Shown here: positions 5,398-6,996 of the stretch, piece by piece
Position numbering within the stretch: position 1 is the stretch's first letter
Layout of the letters: each line of letters opens with the position of its first letter
Origin: JBCCZC01 sp039188505
GTDB taxonomy: Bacteria > Pseudomonadota > Gammaproteobacteria > Xanthomonadales > SZUA-38
Assembly (NCBI GenBank): GCA_039188505.1
Contig: JBCCZC010000304.1
Coordinates: forward strand, 1-6,996
Direction: 5' to 3'
DNA length: 6,996 bases
Program-made: the position numbers and the translations under genes
The notes under the pieces: generated by a model
Seen by the model: the letters and a program-made list of their open reading frames with translations, nothing else
Told to the model about the DNA's origin: nothing
Databases searched by the model: none

Positions 5398-5425
5398 GGC
5401 CGGATTCTCCGCACAGGCTCCGGCC
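5398..5425 (-). terminator. Inverted repeat after the phage head genes, possible terminator
   Basis: GGCCGGA (5398-5404) and TCCGGCC (5419-5425) form a perfect 7-bp stem around a 14-nt loop. They lie 63 bases downstream of the small phage gene and upstream of the WYL gene. The minus strand after the stem reads TTCCTAG, not a real U-tract, so termination would be inefficient. The rest of the 163-bp gap 5325-5487 holds only the candidate WYL promoter and ribosome site. Confidence 0.35.
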
Positions 5426-5487
5426 GGGCCTGCTCATCGACCCCAGCGACGGGAGAGGGTACGCCCGCCGCTACGGTATGCGATCGA

Positions 5488-5814
5488 TTACTCGTCGGTG
5501 ATGCTGTACTCGATGGTCTGCTCCGGGGAGCCGCCGCCTGTGACGTTCAACCGGATCGAGCCGTGGTAGACCTCCATCACGCGAATGGCGTTGGCCGTGA
5601 AGGCCACAGCGGTACCCTCCGCGTCGACGAAGTCGATCCACGTTGAACCGTCCGGGGACCATTGCAGCGTGGCCGTGGCCCCGTTCCAGCTCGAGGACCA
5701 GACCCCGAGAGTTCGGGGCCCACTCCGCACCGCGCCGTCGCCCAGGGCGCCGACTTCGATGGCGTCGCTCGCCGTGTTGCCGGTGACGCTGCCGCGCTCT
5801 GCCTTGATCGCCAT
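5488..5814 (-). CDS. Small beta-rich protein next to phage capsid gene, possible head accessory protein
   Basis: Encodes 108 residues, no signal peptide, no Cys. The composition is rich in Thr, Ser, Gly and Val, with alternating strand-like segments. A repeat-free core around residues 35-60 (GVWSSSWNGATATLQWSPDG, then STWIDF) resembles carbohydrate-binding or immunoglobulin-like beta-sandwich segments found in phage surface proteins. ATG 5814 begins three bases after the capsid gene stop, so the two are co-translated. That position, right after an HK97-type capsid gene, often holds head-decoration or head-completion proteins. This is position-based inference; I do not recognise the family from sequence. 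Codon use is GC-rich like the capsid gene. Confidence 0.55.
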   Translation of the reverse strand: MAIKAERGSVTGNTASDAIEVGALGDGAVRSGPRTLGVWSSSWNGATATLQWSPDGSTWIDFVDAEGTAVAFTANAIRVMEVYHGSIRLNVTGGGSPEQTIEYSITDE

Positions 5815-5817
5815 GGC

Positions 5818-6987
5818 TCAGACGCTCAGCTTGCAGAAGCTCTCGGCGTGGCGCACCTGGATATCGAATCCGGCGAACGCCCGAATCCGAACCGAGCCCG
5901 ATGCGAAGTGCGTGGACTCGTCTCGGGCCAGTGCGATGTTGCCCCAGAGCGCGACGATCAGGTCATCCCAGTTGCCCATGACCAGGGTGTCAGCGGGGCA
6001 GTGGTTCGTCGGCTCGACAACGTATCCGTTGGTGTTCATCTGGTCCATGTCCATGACGAATCCGGCGGCCGCGTCGTTGCTCACCCTGGTGGTGCTCTTC
6101 AATGACTTGTAGCTCGACGGATCGCACACCACGGCGAGGTTGCCGCGCCGGGCGTTGTTCGTGAGGAGCAATCGTTCCATCTCGAGCACGGAGCCCCAGG
6201 AGAGCGCCTGCGGGGATTCGCTGGCGTCGAGGATCCCCGACTGGTTGAGCAGCCCCGTCGGCTCGCCGCTTCCCGAACCGTTGAGCGCCGCCCGGTCGAG
6301 CTCGACGGCCACCGTGGAGAGGAGATCGGTTTCGACGATGCGCTCGACCACACCGTCCGTCTGCCGCAGCATCTTGAGCGTGACCGTGGTCAGGGCGCCG
6401 CAGAAGAGCGGCCGCAGCTGGATCCGATCGAAGGTGGGGGTGGTCTCGGTGACCGGGGTGCCTTCGCCCTCGACCCAGTAGGCGCCGCTCGTCGCGGTCT
6501 TCTTCGGCAGATCCACATCTCCGGTGACCGGCACAACGCTGGCGAGGCGCATGATGACCGAGTCCTGCCGTAGGACGTCGACCAGGCTGCGATCGTCCCG
6601 AGGAACCAGAGAGCTGCCTCCGGCGGTCGGGCTGTTCGCGCCATAGTCCAGGTCCTTTCGCATGAGCGGCACGAAGGTGGCGCCGGCGACCGGGGAGTTG
6701 CTCTTCTGTCGCAGTTCCTCGTGCTGCTCACGCTCCAAACCGTCGAGCGGGTACGCGTCCGGGTCCGCGACGTGGCGCAGGGCCTTCGCGAAGCTGTAGC
6801 GATGCTTGGCCGTGTGAACGGCCGGGCCGCCGCCACCTCCGCTGCGCTCGAGGTCCTGCAGCCGATTGGCAATGCCCTCGGTCGATTCGAGCATGGTGTC
6901 GCTCTTCTGCTCGATCTGGTCTAGCCGCGCCTGGATGGCGCCGTCGCGCTCGTCGAGCGCCTTAGTGACTGCTTCCATGGTGTCCAT
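5818..6987 (-). CDS. Phage major capsid protein, HK97 fold
   Basis: Encodes 389 residues, usual for the family (about 380-420). Residues 1-48 are a charged coiled-coil scaffold-like segment, followed by GGGGG (50-54). Such N-terminal delta domains guide capsid assembly and are often removed by a prohead protease. From about residue 120 the HK97 fold begins: PTAGGSSLVPRD (N-arm), then VPVTGDVDLPKK and YWVEGEGTPVTETTPTFDRI (170-189, E-loop and following strand region). LDRAALNGSGSGEPTGLLN (230-248) is the strongest family signature, with its G-x-G-x-(G)-x-P-x-G-(I/L)-L pattern. The C-terminal part is the P-domain/A-domain closing region. ATG 6987 is nine bases from the window edge with no ribosome site visible; ATG 6978 is an alternative. 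It reads toward the tRNA. Confidence 0.92.
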   Translation of the reverse strand: MDTMEAVTKALDERDGAIQARLDQIEQKSDTMLESTEGIANRLQDLERSGGGGGPAVHTAKHRYSFAKALRHVADPDAYPLDGLEREQHEELRQKSNSPVAGATFVPLMRKDLDYGANSPTAGGSSLVPRDDRSLVDVLRQDSVIMRLASVVPVTGDVDLPKKTATSGAYWVEGEGTPVTETTPTFDRIQLRPLFCGALTTVTLKMLRQTDGVVERIVETDLLSTVAVELDRAALNGSGSGEPTGLLNQSGILDASESPQALSWGSVLEMERLLLTNNARRGNLAVVCDPSSYKSLKSTTRVSNDAAAGFVMDMDQMNTNGYVVEPTNHCPADTLVMGNWDDLIVALWGNIALARDESTHFASGSVRIRAFAGFDIQVRHAESFCKLSV

Positions 6988-6996
6988 GGGGTGTTA

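Noticed and set aside
5471..5662. Minus-strand 63-codon frame next to the small phage gene.
   Set aside because: It is a shifted reading of the 5488-5814 gene, with Arg/Gly/His-rich sequence.
1..6996. CRISPR array, insertion sequence or second tRNA copy (attR).
   Set aside because: No spaced direct repeats, no transposase-like frame, and no second copy of the tRNA T-arm/acceptor segment were found by eye.

Overview
The window looks like a GC-rich proteobacterial chromosome, probably a gammaproteobacterium. It runs from conserved core genes across a tRNA gene into an accessory segment that carries phage genes. The assignment rests on gene content and base composition only. Hand counts of single 60-base rows give about 72-73% G+C in the core and capsid genes (rows 2701 and 6181), against about 50-53% in the block just after the tRNA (rows 3961, 4201, 4261, 4921).

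Core part (1-3885). The window opens in the last 96 codons of an MgtE-type magnesium transporter on the plus strand. Convergent to it is a minus-strand pair: tsaB, for t6A37 tRNA modification, and a downstream FAD-dependent oxidoreductase of the L-2-hydroxyglutarate dehydrogenase family. These two appear to overlap by a few codons. Divergent from tsaB across 55 bp is a plus-strand pair with a one-base gap: a P-loop sulfotransferase and a secreted M23/LytM-type peptidase with an unusual metal-site residue. Next is a complete tRNA-Pro with anticodon GGG and encoded CCA.

Accessory part (3886-6996). Immediately after the tRNA the composition becomes AT-richer. This block holds a HicB-like/HicA toxin-antitoxin pair (plus strand) and a WYL-domain protein (minus strand) whose last 33 codons lie antisense to hicA. 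Beyond a 163-bp spacer, GC-rich phage head genes read back toward the tRNA: an HK97-fold major capsid protein and a small beta-rich protein of unknown function. No head-tail connector, tail, lysis or integrase gene lies between the capsid gene and the tRNA.

The simplest reading is a prophage, prophage remnant or capsid-carrying satellite integrated at the 3' end of tRNA-Pro. The toxin-antitoxin and WYL genes would be cargo at its edge. The far end of the element is outside the window, so this is inference. No gene-free stretch exceeds 300 bases; the longest are 3886-4063 and 5325-5487, and both are described.
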